Shown here: positions 52,599 to 54,363 of the stretch, one piece after another
Numbering within the stretch: position 1 is the stretch's first letter
How the letters are laid out: each line of letters opens with the position of its first letter
Assembly: GCA_945898215.1 (NCBI GenBank)
Contig: CAMDHY010000015.1
Coordinates: forward strand, 1-54,363
From: Pseudoxanthobacter soli DSM 19599
Lineage (GTDB): Bacteria; Pseudomonadota; Alphaproteobacteria; Rhizobiales; Segnochrobactraceae
Direction of reading: 5' to 3'
Length of the DNA: 54,363 nt
Notes under the pieces: model-generated
Databases searched by the model: none
What the model was told of the DNA's origin: nothing
What the model saw: the letters and a program-made list of their open reading frames with translations, nothing else
Position numbers and translations under genes: made by a program

Positions 52599-54363
52599 AT
52601 GCGCTTTCCCGACCACCTCCTCGACGAGATCCGCACGCGCCTGCCGCTCTCGGAGGTGGTCGGCCGGCGGGTGACGTGGGACAAGCGCAAGTCGCAGCCG
52701 CTGCGCGGCGACCTGTGGGCGTGCTGCCCGTTCCACCAGGAGAAGTCGCCGTCCTTCCACGTCGACGACCGCAAGGGCTTCTACCACTGCTTCGGCTGCG
52801 GAGCCTCCGGCGACCACATCCGCTTCATCATGGAGACGGAAGGCCTGTCGTTCCCCGAGACGGTGGAGCGGCTCGCCGCCGACGCCGGGGTGCCGCTGCC
52901 GGCGCGCGACGCCGAGAGCGAGCGCCGCGACATGCGCCGCAAGGGCCTCGCCGAGGCGGTCGAGCTCGCCGCCCTTTATTTCGAGCAGCGCTTCCGCTCC
53001 GGTGCCGGTCGCGAGGCGCGCGAGTACGCCGAACGTCGCCGGCTCTCGCCGGAGACGCTGCATGCCTTTCGCATCGGCTACGCCCCCGGCGACCGGGATG
53101 CGCTGACCCGCCATCTCGTCGCGTCGGGCGTCGACGAGGCGACGATCGTCGAGGCGGGTCTCGCCGGCCGGCCGGAGGACGGGCGCGCCGTCTACGACCG
53201 CTTCCGCAACCGCCTGATGATCCCGATCCACGACGCCCGCGGGCGGGTGGTGGCGTTCGGCGGCCGGGCGCTCGCCACCGGTCAGGAGCCTAAATATCTC
53301 AACTCCCCGGAGACGCCGCTGTTCTCGAAGCGCGCGCTGCTGTTCAACGCCCACCGCGCCCGCGAGGCGGCCCACACGAGCGGCTCGGTGGTGGTGGTCG
53401 AAGGCTATCTCGACGCCATCGCGGTGTCGCAGGCGGGCATCCGCGGCGTCGTGGCGACGCTCGGCACGGCCTTCACGGAGGAACAGATCCGCGCGCTGTG
53501 GCGGCTCGCGCCGGAGCCGGTGATCTGCTTCGACGGCGACAAGGCCGGCATCAGTGCCGCGCACCGCGCCATCGACCGCATCCTGCCGCTGGTGGAGGCG
53601 GGGCGCTCGTTCAACTTCGCCTTCCTGCCCGAGGGCAAGGACCCGGACGACCTCATCGCCGACGGCGGCGCGGCGCGCTTCCTCGCCGAGGTGAAGGCGG
53701 CGGCACCGCTGTTCGACGTGATGATGGAGCGCGAGCTCGCCGGCGCCCGCCTCGACACGCCGGAACGGCGGGCTGCGCTGGAAAAGCGGCTCGACGAGCT
53801 CGTCGCCACCATCCGCGACGCCCGCGTCTCGCGCGAGTACCGCGCCGCCCTGAAGCTGCGCCTGTCCGAGCGTCTGTGGCGCAGCCAGGGCGAGCGGGCG
53901 GCCGCGCGCGGCCAGCAGCAGCGGGGAGAGCGCGGGCGCCCGGCGGAGCCGCCCGGGGCGGCCCTCAACGGCCCGCTGACGACGCCGCCGAAAGAGCCGG
54001 GCGCCGTCGACAGGCTGGTGCTCGGCCTGCTCGTCGAGCATCCGGGCCTCGTCGCCGCCCACTACGAGCGCATCGCCCATCTGCCGCTGCGCAGCGAGCG
54101 TCACCGCGCCTTTCGCGACGCGCTCCTCGACGTCGTCGCCGATGCCGCCCACGGCGGCGGCGAGCACCAGGACGTCGCCGCCGGCGAGGTGCTCGCCCGT
54201 CTCGACGGCCCGTTCTTTCAGATCCTGCGCGAGGTGCACGGCGGCGGCCAGGGGTTGCGACGCGCCTTCGGGCTGCTCACCTTCCATCCGAGCGCCGACT
54301 TCGTCGAACGTTACGTGCTGCTGCTCGTCGAGAAGATCGAGATCGCCGTGCTCGCCGAGGAGA
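52599..54363 (+). CDS. dnaG: DNA primase, 3' end cut by window
   Basis: 588 codons visible, no stop before the window end. ATG 52599 with GAGGGG site. Zinc finger C43, H46, C64, C67 (CCPFHQEKSPSFHV...HCFGCGASGD). Catalytic RNA polymerase domain with RIGYAPGD, NRLMIPIHDARGRVVAFGGR, and TOPRIM motifs VVVVEGYLDAIAV and ICFDGDKAG. The C-terminal DnaB-binding part begins about residue 465. Synthesises primers for replication. rpoD is expected to follow outside the window. Confidence 0.97.
   Translation, partial: MRFPDHLLDEIRTRLPLSEVVGRRVTWDKRKSQPLRGDLWACCPFHQEKSPSFHVDDRKGFYHCFGCGASGDHIRFIMETEGLSFPETVERLAADAGVPLPARDAESERRDMRRKGLAEAVELAALYFEQRFRSGAGREAREYAERRRLSPETLHAFRIGYAPGDRDALTRHLVASGVDEATIVEAGLAGRPEDGRAVYDRFRNRLMIPIHDARGRVVAFGGRALATGQEPKYLNSPETPLFSKRALLFNAHRAREAAHTSGSVVVVEGYLDAIAVSQAGIRGVVATLGTAFTEEQIRALWRLAPEPVICFDGDKAGISAAHRAIDRILPLVEAGRSFNFAFLPEGKDPDDLIADGGAARFLAEVKAAAPLFDVMMERELAGARLDTPERRAALEKRLDELVATIRDARVSREYRAALKLRLSERLWRSQGERAAARGQQQRGERGRPAEPPGAALNGPLTTPPKEPGAVDRLVLGLLVEHPGLVAAHYERIAHLPLRSERHRAFRDALLDVVADAAHGGGEHQDVAAGEVLARLDGPFFQILREVHGGGQGLRRAFGLLTFHPSADFVERYVLLLVEKIEIAVLAEE

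Overview
The window is a very GC-rich stretch (GTG and TTG starts are common) with the gene content of an alphaproteobacterium, most likely order Hyphomicrobiales (Rhizobiales). The main pointers are a trxB-lsrB/vtlR pair, an ExoD-family protein, two Lrp/AsnC regulators, a carA/carB/greA neighbourhood, and a yqeY-dnaG start of the macromolecular-synthesis operon. No rRNA, tRNA, CRISPR array or complete insertion sequence was recognised. All calls come from reading the sequence; no database search was run.

Layout. 1-2.1 kb: two ABC-2 permeases, the first cut by the window edge. 2.2-7.3 kb: oxidoreductases around a divergent TPC-type metal P-type ATPase. 7.4-9.4 kb: a LysR regulator and an isopenicillin-N-synthase-like oxygenase, divergent from a four-gene BMP-type (nucleoside-like) ABC importer at 9.6-14.3 kb. 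14.3-19.4 kb: an RpiR/MurR regulator divergent from a sugar ABC importer operon. That operon looks as if it is decaying: its permease has an in-frame TAA and its Gfo/Idh/MocA dehydrogenase has an internal out-of-frame deletion. 19.5-24.3 kb: a methylcrotonyl-CoA carboxylase beta subunit without its alpha partner, a DAO-type flavoenzyme, a secreted DsrE-like protein, ExoD and an FMN reductase. 24.5-28.6 kb: a periplasmic molybdenum hydroxylase (2Fe-2S subunit plus Tat-exported large subunit) with a dihaem cytochrome c. 28.7-31.3 kb: a HAD phosphatase and an Lrp regulator divergent from alanine dehydrogenase.

31.4-36.7 kb: a small secreted protein with a von Hippel-Lindau beta-domain fold, an L-asparaginase II whose reading frame runs on into palindromic repeats, the trxB-lsrB operon, and a 2-oxoglutarate oxygenase. 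36.9-38.5 kb: a visibly AT-richer insert with an unknown gene and a HigBA toxin-antitoxin pair under a clear promoter/operator. 38.5-41.5 kb: a minus-strand unit of an ELM1-family protein, a 2OG oxygenase, and a peroxiredoxin-like/prolyl-hydroxylase-like fusion. 41.8-54.4 kb: an Lrp regulator, an EAL phosphodiesterase, greA, carB, a divergent XRE regulator/45-residue small-protein unit, a zinc metallopeptidase, a DUF1003 membrane protein, carA, yqeY and the 5' part of dnaG.

The most interesting points are the exported VHL-like protein, which keeps the residues that bind hydroxyproline in human VHL; the ELM1/2OG/redoxin-2OG unit; the XRE/small-protein locus with stacked palindromes at its promoter; and the two independent lesions in the sugar operon.
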